This document shows, one piece after another, positions 45,293 to 57,808 of a stretch of DNA of 64,000 bases. The notes below the pieces were generated by a model. The model worked only from the letters and a program-made list of their open reading frames with translations. It ran no database searches and was not told where the DNA came from. The DNA is from Leptospira sp. WS92.C1 (GTDB lineage Bacteria > Spirochaetota > Leptospiria > Leptospirales > Leptospiraceae). Positions within the stretch are counted from its first letter, which is position 1, and each line of letters starts with the position of its first letter. Where the stretch lies: contig NZ_CP162130.1 in assembly GCF_040833975.1 (NCBI RefSeq), positions 2,564,001 through 2,628,000 of the forward strand, given 5' to 3'. The position numbers and the translations under genes are program-made.

Positions 45293-46786
45293 TTAGAAAC
45301 GTGTGATATACGGAGAAAAAGAAAGATTGAATATAGTTTTATTTTCATATCCAATCATTATAACTCGTTCGCGATTGATTTTCGCCCACTCGACGGGATA
45401 CACGTTATGATAGCTTTGAGTGGAAATTCCGGAATATAAAACCGCGTCTAAAGGAAGCCATTCCCCGAAATCGGCCATCCATCCCGAAAGCCCAGCGCCG
45501 ATCAGATTTTTTTGGATGATTTTCTGAATCCAAACCACGGCCTCCGGGTTTGTGAGATCCAGCAAATATGCCGGAAAACCCGCGGTCTCGATTTCGTAAT
45601 CTTTTCCGTTTTTATCTTTGACGAGATATCCTTTTTTTACCGCCTCTTCATAGAGAGGACCTTCGTTTGCCAAAAAAGGATTCAAATATCCTAATACATG
45701 AATTCCTTGTGAGTTTAAATCCGAGCATAATTTTTTAAAATCGGGATAGGATTTTTCATCTGCAATCCATCTCCACCAGAGTTGGGATCCGAAGCTCGTT
45801 TTTCTTCGTCCCACCCAATCTTGAATCCAAAGAACTGTGATCGGATTTCCTTCCTTTTTTGCGGCCTCTATGTGTTTGAGAACGACTTCCTTTCCACCCT
45901 GGACCCCGAGCCAAGTTCCATACGCCCATTCAGGAAATAAGGGAGCCCTTCCCGTTTTTTGAGTAAATTTTTGAACGAGTTTTATGGGGGAAGAATCCTT
46001 CCAGATCGTTCCTTTCAAACCGTTTTCACGAAATTCGATCGTAATCTCTTCCGGTTTTGAAAAATCAAATTGAGAATAGGAAGTATTTTCGAAATAAACG
46101 GATCTGTTTCTGGAAGTCAGAAAAAACGGAATCGGTGTATAAGTGGAATATTCGTTTCCACCGGCACCCGCCATCAAGTTCGCTCCAACCGTGATCGGCT
46201 GATCCCCTCTTCCGATTCCTTGTTCTTCGGTTAACAAAAAGGGTGCTTTCCCCTTGAGATTGAAATTTGTGAATTGTTTCCCCAAACCAAAGATATTTTC
46301 TTTTTCGTCCGAACCGATTTTTAAATACGAGCGATTGAGCGAGGGATCTCCGAGGATCAGCTTGAACTCAAGTGCAGTTTCGTCTAACGGATGAAGACTC
46401 AGTTCATATGAGCTGGAACAGTTTTTTCCAGACAGATGTCCCGAAATTTTAAGACCGATTTGTGTAACGACAACATCTTCGATACTCTGGGAATGACATA
46501 GAACCAGGATTTTGTCTTTGATAGAAAAGGAGGCAAACTTATACTTTACGGTTTGTTCTCCCTTTGCTGCGGATACAAAGGGTTTTAAGAGGGATAATTC
46601 GAGAAAGATTCCTTGTGAGGAACGAATTTCCAGGACATTCTCCCCTTGAATCGCTTGGAATCCTTTGTAAAAGGAAATTTTTTTTTCTTTAGGAAGAGCA
46701 ATCTTTGTATAATCGGAAAACGGTTTGGCGCAAGCCATCAATCCCGCAGAAATCAAAATCAAACAAACAGGTCTTATAAAAAACAT
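45293..46786 (-). CDS. GH31-type glycoside hydrolase lipoprotein, C-terminally truncated
   Basis: ATG 46786 follows GGGAG and gives 'MFFIRPVCLILISAGLMACA', a lipoprotein signal with lipobox L-M-A-C. The rest follows the GH31 family: beta domain to about 290, 'IFGLGKQF', 'YGTWLGVQGG', 'VLWIQDWVGRR', 'HVLGYLNPFLA' and the nucleophile Asp439 in 'GWMADFGEWLPLDA'. Full GH31 enzymes of this subtype (for example YihQ, about 680 residues) continue for another 180 residues and include the acid/base Asp. Here the frame changes character after 'VEWAKINRE' and stops at 497, so catalysis is doubtful. The substrate of the ancestor was probably an alpha-glucoside or sulfoquinovoside. Confidence 0.75.
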   Translation of the reverse strand: MFFIRPVCLILISAGLMACAKPFSDYTKIALPKEKKISFYKGFQAIQGENVLEIRSSQGIFLELSLLKPFVSAAKGEQTVKYKFASFSIKDKILVLCHSQSIEDVVVTQIGLKISGHLSGKNCSSSYELSLHPLDETALEFKLILGDPSLNRSYLKIGSDEKENIFGLGKQFTNFNLKGKAPFLLTEEQGIGRGDQPITVGANLMAGAGGNEYSTYTPIPFFLTSRNRSVYFENTSYSQFDFSKPEEITIEFRENGLKGTIWKDSSPIKLVQKFTQKTGRAPLFPEWAYGTWLGVQGGKEVVLKHIEAAKKEGNPITVLWIQDWVGRRKTSFGSQLWWRWIADEKSYPDFKKLCSDLNSQGIHVLGYLNPFLANEGPLYEEAVKKGYLVKDKNGKDYEIETAGFPAYLLDLTNPEAVVWIQKIIQKNLIGAGLSGWMADFGEWLPLDAVLYSGISTQSYHNVYPVEWAKINRERVIMIGYENKTIFNLSFSPYITRF

Positions 46787-47158
46787 GGATTTCTCTCCCG
46801 AAAAATTGTTACTGAAATACAAATCCTTTAAAAATCCAGTTCTAATTTCCAGACTGTCTGATCCTAAAAGTGTGATTTTCAAAGACACACAACGTTTCTT
46901 TCCTTCGGATCCAGAAAAAGAAAATGATTTCTCTGAATCATGAAATGCTCAAAGGGATAAAATTTTTGAAAAAAAAGATACTATTCTAAATTTTCGTTGC
47001 GGTTTTCAAAATCCGATTTTATGGGGAATTCAAGTCCGCCGAAATTCTTCGGTTTTAAAAAAGATCAGCGCAGAAACAGGGACGGTGAAAGTTCAATCTG
47101 AAACGATCAAAAGAAATTTTCTCCCCAACAATCGGTTGAGGAGTTCGATTTTTAGGAT
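46787..47158. other. Intergenic region with a one-mismatch GGACTTCAAGTCC copy
   Basis: In this 372-bp gap between minus-strand genes, GGAATTCAAGTCC lies at 47025-47037 (one change from the palindrome consensus). A frame for a longer GH31 N-terminus enters from the left to 46888 but lacks a start signal. Nothing else is evident. Confidence 0.45.
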
Positions 47159-48007
47159 TTACTTACGATCGGATCCGCCGATTCGAGGTGCTACGACACT
47201 CGCTCCGGTTTGTCCGTAAACGGAAACCGCTTGTTTGGGAAGACTGGATTTTCTCCATTCGAACCAGGAACCTTGGTATGTATGAACGTCCAAGTAACCG
47301 ACCTCGCGCAACATCAGCGCCAAAAGAGAAGACCTCGCACCGTTGTAATCGTAAATGACCGTAGTCCTTTCCGCCATAAACGGAAAGGACCTCAGTTTTT
47401 TGTTAAACTGATTTTTTTCGATGAGATTTCCTTGGCCGTCGTAAAGAATTCTCCAATCCCAAAGAAAGGCTCCCGGAAGACGCCCACAAAGGGAACCGGG
47501 CTCCGGAGCGGTGAGTCTCGGTAGCTTTCCTTCGTATTCTTCCTGGGTTCTTGTATCAAAGATTTGAAGACGCGTTAGGTTCTTTTCCAAGAAAGCTTTG
47601 TCCACCACACCTTCGAGTTTTTTCAATTTATCGCCGGGACCAAGCTCCAATTCCTTGGATCCTTTTTCCAGAGACACACCTTCCACTGGCCAGCGATTTC
47701 CATAGAGAAACGTATTTTGAAATCCTGCCGCTCTGAGAAGAAAGACCATTCTTGCGGCAAACATTCCCATTCCTTCGTCAAAGACAAGCACCCGAAGAGA
47801 GCCTTCTTTTTGGATCAGTTTTAAAATTTCTTCCAGCGGACCCGTCATCTTTTTTTGAGATTCGGGATCCGAAGCAAATGCTTTTTTGATAAATGGAAAG
47901 CTATATGCTCCCTTAAAAGTAGATTCCTGATATCCGGACGCGGAGCGACAATCGATCAAAAAATCTTTATCATTGAGTTCAGTTTTAATAAAATTCCAGC
48001 TGGACAA
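47159..48007 (-). CDS. Tandem rhodanese-like protein lacking the catalytic cysteine
   Basis: The 282-residue protein has two rhodanese domains: '[20 protein letters not shown]' to '[20 protein letters not shown]' and then '[15 protein letters not shown]' to '[20 protein letters not shown]'. In thiosulfate or mercaptopyruvate sulfurtransferases the second domain has Y-C-x-x-G; here the place reads 'YDYNG', so no sulfur-accepting Cys. It may be regulatory or act by another route. No signal peptide. It stands alone, with a rich gap downstream. Confidence 0.72.
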   Translation of the reverse strand: MSSWNFIKTELNDKDFLIDCRSASGYQESTFKGAYSFPFIKKAFASDPESQKKMTGPLEEILKLIQKEGSLRVLVFDEGMGMFAARMVFLLRAAGFQNTFLYGNRWPVEGVSLEKGSKELELGPGDKLKKLEGVVDKAFLEKNLTRLQIFDTRTQEEYEGKLPRLTAPEPGSLCGRLPGAFLWDWRILYDGQGNLIEKNQFNKKLRSFPFMAERTTVIYDYNGARSSLLALMLREVGYLDVHTYQGSWFEWRKSSLPKQAVSVYGQTGASVVAPRIGGSDRK

Positions 48008-48279
48008 GCAAACCTACCGTATCAATCGAAATGAGTCTATTCTTTAGATTTAACCATTATTTTCAGCCTGAGATTTCAGATGTACTTTTTTTTAAAAAAC
48101 ATTATAAATTTGAGACATAAGCGTAAAATAAAAATCCGCAGCATTGCAACGGTTCTTTTGGAAGAAAAACAGATACTTCGACTTTTTTAAAAAGGAAGAA
48201 TGGAAAGATAGAAGTAGAATCGATCTCTTTGTATCCTTTGATTTAACATCCGGGGTATCAAAGACCGATATTCTTAACA

Positions 48280-49162
48280 ATGATAAGAGAATTCAGGAAA
48301 GACCGCTCACAAAATCGAATTTTTCCGGACCAGCATCGGAGGAAACGGGTTTTCTTTCTCCGGATTCTCCTTCTCTTTTTTCTTTTTACCGGAAAAATTC
48401 AATCCGAAGCTGTGTATAAAAAATCGGATTCGGAGAATTTTCAAATCTTTCTGAAAGAATTTCAAAAGACCTCCTCAGAATCTCTCGTTCACTCATTTCA
48501 AAAAAGACATCCCAGTATCGAACTAGCCCCTTGCTCTTTCGAAGAATCGGGTAGATTTGAAAAAGTGATTTACCTCACCTATCATTGCAAAGAAGAAAAA
48601 TGGCCGGGATTTATTTATCTCGGCTCCGGTCCTCATTTCTGGAAAAACAATCCGGAGCGGATTTCTTTGGGTGAGGTTCTTAAAATCGGAAAAAAGATGT
48701 ATCTCGAGATCAGAGCTTTTACAGGAAATCGAATTTCCGAAGAAGGTTTGGCGGATCCGAAAAAAAATCCGCGACAAGAAACCAAAACGATCCAACCGAT
48801 TCCCATAAAAGAATACAAGGACAACTACGGTCTTCAATATTTTGTCAGTATCGCAAAACATCCCGCAAAACGAGATCTGAAATCCGGAAAGGAAATTTTT
48901 TTCGACGCAAACTGTCCTTTGATTTTTTTAAAAAAGGATTCGGATTTTTATTGGGACAAGGCGGTTTATTATTCCTTTCAGGCGAGTTGTATTCCGACTT
49001 CTCCTTATTCTTATATCCGAATTCGTTCCGACTTTTTGGGAAAAATTCGCGTGGACGATAAGGACACAGATCAGGTTCAGGAAGGCGCGAAGTATCTGGG
49101 CAAATTGAAAATTCATTCCATAGAGGCGGATAAAGTCCTCTGGCAAGACGCGGAAATCTACA

Positions 49163-49170
<8 letters not shown>
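48280..49170 (+). CDS. Exported protein of unknown function, first gene of the HtrA-like operon
   Basis: The 296-residue product begins with a positively charged stretch, then the hydrophobic '[15 protein letters not shown]' at residues 24-38, which can act as signal peptide ('KIQSEA' after). The mature part has five cysteines and beta-rich segments ('[14 protein letters not shown]', '[13 protein letters not shown]'). No domain recognised. Its end overlaps the protease gene start by 8 bp, and the third gene overlaps by 4 bp, so the three proteins are likely made together and may work together in the periplasm. Confidence 0.62.
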
Positions 49171-50622
<1,452 letters not shown>

Positions 50623-50626
<4 letters not shown>

Positions 50627-51981
50627 AATCATTTCATTTTAAAAAATACATCTTTGGGAACGGAATTTTATCTTTGGTTCTTTTTTCTGCGATCCTACCC
50701 GGTTCGATCCAAGCGGAAAGTATATTGGTTCATTTTAAAAGATTCTCCCATCAGAATCCCTGGCAAAAGGGAAGTCACTATGAGAAAAAAATTCCTGCGA
50801 TTGTGGTCAATCCGGACTTTCTTTTGGCGTTACTTCCTCCGGGAGAATTTCCTCTTTTTTCGGAAATGAATCCGGAAACCAAACCGGGAACCCGTTTGTA
50901 TATTTTCAAACATGATCCGGAAACTGGACTGGCTCTTTTTTCTCATAAGGGAAAGTTTTCATCCAAAAGACAGGCGCATTTTGTACAGAGTTCCCAATCC
51001 GGTTGTTCTTCTTTTTTTCCAAAATTAGAATGGGCATTTCCAGAGTTTTCACATTCGGTTTTAAGAATGTCCAGACAACAGAGAGAGGAAACGGGAGAAA
51101 GAAAATTTTTATATTCTAAAAATGGAATCTGCGGTTATACAGACGGAAGATGGAACATTCCCTCCGAATATCTCACAGTTTTTTTTCAAAGCCCCTCTTC
51201 CAATCCGATCTCTCATCCGGGGTTTTCCTTCGAGGACTCGTTAACGGTTCCCGAAAAAAAATTCTATTTTCCGGATTCTTCGTATGGAGTGGTCGTTTCG
51301 GAGGTATTTCCCGGAGTGGGACCGGTTCACAATTTATTTCCAGGAGACGCGATCTATAGCATCAACGGACAAGGATTTTCCTCTCCTCCGGATCGACAGG
51401 AAATTTATTCTAGAATCCTGGTTCGAAACCATCATCTCGTTTCTCCCGGGAACAACGTCATTCTCGGAGTGTTTAGAGCTGGGAAACGCAGGGAAGTCAC
51501 CTATGTCTTAAAACCATATACAGAAGAATTCTTTTTTATCCCCTCCAAGTTCGGAACCAAAAGCCCGCCCTATCTGATCAGCGGAGGACTCTTTTTTACG
51601 GAACTTACGGGCGCTTATTTAAAAGAATCGGGAGATAAATACAGAGAAAACTCGGATAAAAAACTTCTCTATCTATACGAATCCTACAATAAGAAGTCGC
51701 ATCCCGAAAAAAATCGTCTTGTGTTTATCAGTAGGGTATTTCCAGATTCCGAAAATCAGGGGTTTCACGATTTTCAAGATCAAATTTTGGAATCCGTAAA
51801 TGATTCTCCGGTCCGCTCGATCGCGGATTTAAAAGAAATTCTCAAAGAAAATCATCATGAATTTATTGTATTCCGTTTTTCAGGAAATCGGATCGCTACA
51901 TTCCAAAAAGATCAATTACAACAATTAAATCAAAAGATTCTTTCAAATTATAATCTGGACAAACTCGATAATTTAGACTGA
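50623..51981 (+). CDS. Protease-dead relative of the upstream HtrA-type protein
   Basis: The 452-residue exported protein (signal '[20 protein letters not shown]') follows the same plan as its upstream neighbour: an N-terminal region in place of trypsin, a PDZ-like part ('[20 protein letters not shown]', '[11 protein letters not shown]') and a C-terminal PDZ-like part after '[16 protein letters not shown]' with '[20 protein letters not shown]'. The TNAHVV, DIAVLKV and GxSGGP motifs are absent, so no protease activity is expected. It overlaps the protease gene by 4 bp (ATGA) and may form a complex with it or act as substrate receptor. Degeneration is old, as the frame is intact. Confidence 0.7.
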
Positions 51982-51988
51982 TAATATC

Positions 51989-52015
51989 TTGACGGATCTA
52001 TTCCGAAAATATAAT
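51989..52015 (+). promoter_or_regulatory. Likely sigma-70-type promoter of the response-regulator gene
   Basis: TTGACG (51989-51994) and TATAAT (52010-52015) are separated by 15 bp, slightly short of the ideal 17. It is right after the stop of the PDZ gene (51981) and 21 bp before ATG 52037, giving a short leader with the palindrome at 52019. Confidence 0.55.
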
Positions 52016-52018
52016 TTT

Positions 52019-52032
52019 TGATTCCGGAATCA
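52019..52032. promoter_or_regulatory. 14-bp perfect palindrome, possible operator
   Basis: TGATTCCGGAATCA is a perfect 14-bp palindrome directly downstream of the predicted -10 and 4 bp before the start codon of the response regulator. A dimeric repressor bound here would block transcription; as RNA it could also mask the start codon. Confidence 0.45.
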
Positions 52033-52036
52033 TACC

Positions 52037-52954
52037 ATGAGAATTCTTTTCCTAGACGATGAAGAGGTAATTCGGGACCTGTTTCGAGAAATATTCGGAT
52101 CTTCTCATGATCTGATTCTTGCAGGCACCGCGGAAGAAGCCCTCGAAATCTGCAAAAACAAAGGTTTTGATCTAATCGTAACGGACGTTCGTCTTCCCAA
52201 AATGAGCGGGATCGACTTCGTATCCAAACTTAGGGACATGGGAGTCAACACTCCTTTTATCGTAATCACCGGAAATCAGGACATTGACGTGTCGATTCGC
52301 GCCCTCAGACTCGGTGCGGTTGACTTTTTTATCAAACCGTTTCGGATGGATGCGATCCGTCATTCTCTACAAAAATTCGAGAATCTGTTTATTTCCAGTC
52401 AGGAACTGATCGGCAAAAATCATTTTCAACTCGCGGAATCGAGACAGCAGTTTACGATCAAGCCGAGTCTCAAAAATCTGAATCAATACGTGAACCTGGT
52501 CATGCGATCCATCGCTTTGATTCCCGGAATTCATACGGACGATGTGCTCGCGATCAAACTCGCTTTGTATGAATTATTAGGAAACTCGATCGAACACGGG
52601 TCCGCGGGAATCAATTATGAGAATAAGTCCAGACTTCTTTCTTCGGATGTGGACTATTTCGAACATGTGGATCAAATCTGCGAAATGATAGAAGAATCGA
52701 TTCAGCTGGAAATCGGTTATGAAAATCAAAAGGTTTACGTTTCTCTCAAGGATCACGGAGTGGGGTTCGATCCTTCCAAGGTTCCCGACCCGGTGACGGA
52801 TCCGAACGCGAGCCATCTTTCCGGAAGGGGAATTTTTTTAGTCAGAATGAACGTGGACGAATTGATTTACAACGAGGTGGGCAACGAGGTCCGTTTTAGC
52901 AAAACCCTAAAAGCTCCTTCTCTTATCGTTCCTTCAAAAGTAAACTCCGGCTGA
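52037..52954 (+). CDS. Response regulator with C-terminal anti-sigma-type ATPase domain
   Basis: The 305-residue protein has a receiver domain (residues 1-120; phosphoacceptor D50 in 'LIVTDVRLPKMSG', acidic 'FLDDEE' at 6-10, Lys in 'FFIKPF') joined to an RsbW/SpoIIAB-like HATPase domain with the N box 'LYELLGNSIEHG', G1 'LKDHGVGFD' and G2 'LSGRGIFLVR'. Such fusions connect phosphorelay to partner-switching control of sigma factor or output proteins. No kinase or sigma partner is next to it. The gene has its own promoter and palindrome. The last 21 bp overlap the outer-membrane protein gene on the other strand. Confidence 0.85.
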   Translation: MRILFLDDEEVIRDLFREIFGSSHDLILAGTAEEALEICKNKGFDLIVTDVRLPKMSGIDFVSKLRDMGVNTPFIVITGNQDIDVSIRALRLGAVDFFIKPFRMDAIRHSLQKFENLFISSQELIGKNHFQLAESRQQFTIKPSLKNLNQYVNLVMRSIALIPGIHTDDVLAIKLALYELLGNSIEHGSAGINYENKSRLLSSDVDYFEHVDQICEMIEESIQLEIGYENQKVYVSLKDHGVGFDPSKVPDPVTDPNASHLSGRGIFLVRMNVDELIYNEVGNEVRFSKTLKAPSLIVPSKVNSG

Positions 52955-54436
52955 AAGATAAACACGGGAATATTCTTTTATCGCCTCATTTTTTCTCCAT
53001 TCGTCAAAAAGAACTTTTTTCTCTTTCTGGGGATCCACAGCTGCATACGAAAAACTCATTAGGATATAAGAATATTCTGATTGATATCCAGCGATTCCGA
53101 CCGCTTCCCAACCTCGCCCCAACGATGACGAAGAGGATAGAATCATACTTTGCAGAGTCCATTTCTGATCCCAGGTTTTTCTAATGCCCATCTGAAAAAG
53201 TTGAATTCCCTTGTTTTCAAAGTCGGGTTTGGAAACACTTCCGTCTTCTTGAAAGACGTTTCCTTCCTGGAGCAAAAGGCTTTCCATCATAAGAAAAGAG
53301 CTTTTTCCTCCATATCCCCTTGGGTCCGTTCGAATTCCGGCGTATCCGTTCGAGTTACGATCCGTTCTGAGCTCGCCGTCTTTGGAAGTGTAAAACCCTC
53401 CGAGGAAATAAATGGCCTCCGGTCTTTCCCAGTAAAGTCTGGATCCGAATAGAATCCCGCCAGTCGTTCTCGAAGTCTGATTACTTTGAAATGCATCGAT
53501 CCCGTATTCCCGAAAACCGGAGACTTTGATCCCGTCCAGATCCAAACGAATTCCTTTCCACTTTGTGGATGAGAATTCGAATCCATAATATTGATATCTG
53601 CCGTAAGGACGAAACGGTTCGGAAGTAAAAAACAAATCCCCTTTTACCGATTCCTGTCTGGACTCTTGATACAAATAGTAGAATATTCTAAAATTCTGAA
53701 TCCACCGATTTTCGGAAACGCTCAGAGAACCTCCGCTGATCCTTTGCGGAGATTCCCGTCGGTTTCGCTCGGTATAAAGCACCGAGTTTTGCATTTGGGC
53801 TCCGAGCGCGGAGAAAGAAATCCCGGTCGTCTTCCAGTTGAATAAAAATTCTCCGAAGTTTAAAAATCCAACGAATAAAAATCCATTCCGATCCAGTCTC
53901 TGATATCCCCTACCGACTTCGATTCCGACTCGAAAATCGGGGGATTCCCAGCCCGTAAGAAACAAAAGCTCTCCATCGGAGCCCTTTGTGATTGTTTTGG
54001 TTCCGTTTATTCTTTCTTCATATAACAAATACGGAGAGATTAGAATCTGCTGATAAAAACGTTCTCCTTTTTTAACCCAGCCCGTCTCCGGACTCAAAAT
54101 CATCCTGGAAAAACTTTTGTTCGCCTGTTCTTCCCGAATTCCTCCCCTCTGCGTCAATCCGCGATAAAACGCGGTCCCGATTGCGTAGAAGTGAGAATCG
54201 GTCGTTTGTGATTCCACCACATTCGCGTTCGGATCGGAGGATTGAGATTTGTTTTTGGGTAGAGAAAATCTTCCCTTTGTTTTTAGTTCTCTTTTTCCGT
54301 CTTCGAGTAAGAGCAAATCGTCTTGTCTATATGCGGGATATGATTCTCCAAAAATCGGAACGGCAATGACGGATAACGCGAAAAAAAGAAACATCGTTTT
54401 GAAACAAAAACTCACCCGCGGTAGGGATCGAAGCAT
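52934..54436 (-). CDS. Predicted outer-membrane beta-barrel protein
   Basis: I start at ATG 54436 (500 residues), giving 'MLRSLPRVSFCFKTMFLFFA' with charged n-region and signal peptide ending near 'IFGES'; ATG 54394 is possible, and upstream frame to 54589 crosses repeat DNA. The mature part shows many alternating strands ending in aromatic residues ('FYQQILISPYLLYEE', 'GFLFVGFLNFGEFLFNW', 'RYQYYGFEFSS') and closes with 'YLSAGVYF', a C-terminal Phe as typical for BAM substrates. No specific family recognised; a porin- or alginate-export-like barrel is possible. Confidence 0.68.
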   Translation of the reverse strand: MLRSLPRVSFCFKTMFLFFALSVIAVPIFGESYPAYRQDDLLLLEDGKRELKTKGRFSLPKNKSQSSDPNANVVESQTTDSHFYAIGTAFYRGLTQRGGIREEQANKSFSRMILSPETGWVKKGERFYQQILISPYLLYEERINGTKTITKGSDGELLFLTGWESPDFRVGIEVGRGYQRLDRNGFLFVGFLNFGEFLFNWKTTGISFSALGAQMQNSVLYTERNRRESPQRISGGSLSVSENRWIQNFRIFYYLYQESRQESVKGDLFFTSEPFRPYGRYQYYGFEFSSTKWKGIRLDLDGIKVSGFREYGIDAFQSNQTSRTTGGILFGSRLYWERPEAIYFLGGFYTSKDGELRTDRNSNGYAGIRTDPRGYGGKSSFLMMESLLLQEGNVFQEDGSVSKPDFENKGIQLFQMGIRKTWDQKWTLQSMILSSSSSLGRGWEAVGIAGYQSEYSYILMSFSYAAVDPQKEKKVLFDEWRKNEAIKEYSRVYLSAGVYF

Positions 54437-54437
54437 A

Positions 54438-54473
54438 AACTCAGCACATCGCTTCCTATGGGGCGCAATGCGA
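54438..54473 (-). repeat. Dispersed repeat element (CCCATAGGAAGC core), copy near the barrel gene
   Basis: On the minus strand this reads CGCATTGCGCCCCATAGGAA then GCGATGTGCTGAGTT, matching the two 38-bp repeats at 13936-14011 and the unit core of the 57-bp array. It ends 2 bp upstream of the chosen start of the barrel gene. Confidence 0.65.
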
Positions 54474-54569
54474 TTAAGAATTAGAATTATACATTCTAAA
54501 ACGATAATATATAATTTATTGACTATAGCCGAGAGCCCGGTCCGCGTAGCGGAACCGCCCGTCATCTCA

Positions 54570-55856
<1,287 letters not shown>

Positions 55857-55857
55857 T

Positions 55858-56829
55858 CTATTTTTTTAAATCAGCATCTCTCTTCCAAAGAAACAAAATA
55901 TAAACGGAGAAAAAACCGATGTAACTGCTAACGATCCCGTACCTAAGGTATCTTGCAACCGGATTTTCTGGAAAGAATTTCTGAGTCAAAAATCCAGGTA
56001 GAAAGTAAAATACCAGGATTCCCAAAAGCAAAACTCCGATTCTTCGGGACACCTCCCGGAAAGAATCCGCACGTTTCCAATCAATCGAATTGAATTTTGA
56101 AAGTAAAATTCCGATCGCAAAACCGCCAAGCGCTCCGCTTGCGGATATCACTTGTTCATAGGATTTTATCTTTTCATCTGCATCCGCGGCGGAATAAAGA
56201 AGTACCGCTGGCAACGTTATAACCACGATGAGCAAAGAAATCGTTTTCGTATTGGAAAGCGTTTGACCGGAAAACATTCCCGGATTTTCCAACTCCGGAA
56301 CCGAACGAAAGAGAATTTCCACGAATATCAGTCCGCACAATCCCAAGACCAAGCCGCCCAAAACGTCTCCGGGAAAATGAACTCCCGCATACATTCTTGA
56401 AAACGGCATAAATAGAATTATGAATAACGCAAAAGACCGAATCGTTTTTGATCGAACATGCATGAAAATCAATCCCCAGAGCACAACACCGCTCTGTACG
56501 TGTCCGGAAGGAAATCCATACGAAGCTTCGGTCAAGGTTCCGGGCCCGTTCCAAGAAAGCGAAGGTCTCGGGCTTTCAAACAGAGCCTTTACAATTCCAT
56601 TGATCATTCCGGACGTCAAAAGTCCCGCTGCTAAACGAATACCGAGTTTTCGATCAAAAAGAAGATACGTGATCGAAAGAATACTCATAAAAAAAAGATT
56701 TCCTCCCAAATAGTGAAACCCGAGAGTCAAAAAGCCGAATAACGGATCGAACGCGGTTCCTCGCAACGATTCTAAGAAGGTCTGACCAAACCAAAAAGGA
56801 TCTTGAAACCAATCGGTGTTTCTACTCAT
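55858..56829 (-). CDS. PAP2-family membrane phosphatase
   Basis: The 323-residue membrane protein has the three PAP2 motifs: K-x6-R-P in 'KALFESPRP', P-S-G-H in '[11 protein letters not shown]', and S-R-x5-H-x3-D in '[12 protein letters not shown]'. They form the phosphatase site at the membrane surface, acting on lipid phosphates such as undecaprenyl diphosphate or phosphatidic acid. Additional helices follow to residue 315. It precedes the flippase gene by 1 bp, so a joint role in envelope polysaccharide or lipid metabolism fits. Confidence 0.88.
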   Translation of the reverse strand: MSRNTDWFQDPFWFGQTFLESLRGTAFDPLFGFLTLGFHYLGGNLFFMSILSITYLLFDRKLGIRLAAGLLTSGMINGIVKALFESPRPSLSWNGPGTLTEASYGFPSGHVQSGVVLWGLIFMHVRSKTIRSFALFIILFMPFSRMYAGVHFPGDVLGGLVLGLCGLIFVEILFRSVPELENPGMFSGQTLSNTKTISLLIVVITLPAVLLYSAADADEKIKSYEQVISASGALGGFAIGILLSKFNSIDWKRADSFREVSRRIGVLLLGILVFYFLPGFLTQKFFPENPVARYLRYGIVSSYIGFFSVYILFLWKRDADLKK

Positions 56830-56883
56830 TCTAAATTTCTCCTAACTTTTGTTTTTTACGATCTTTCCATTCCGAAAAAATCG

Positions 56884-56917
<34 letters not shown>

Positions 56918-56966
56918 ATTCTACATCTAATATTTATGGAACATTCGTTCTAAAAGCAGACTTTGA

Positions 56967-57770
<804 letters not shown>

Positions 57771-57808
57771 ATTCAAAAAACGCATCAACATTAGAATAAA
57801 AGAATATT

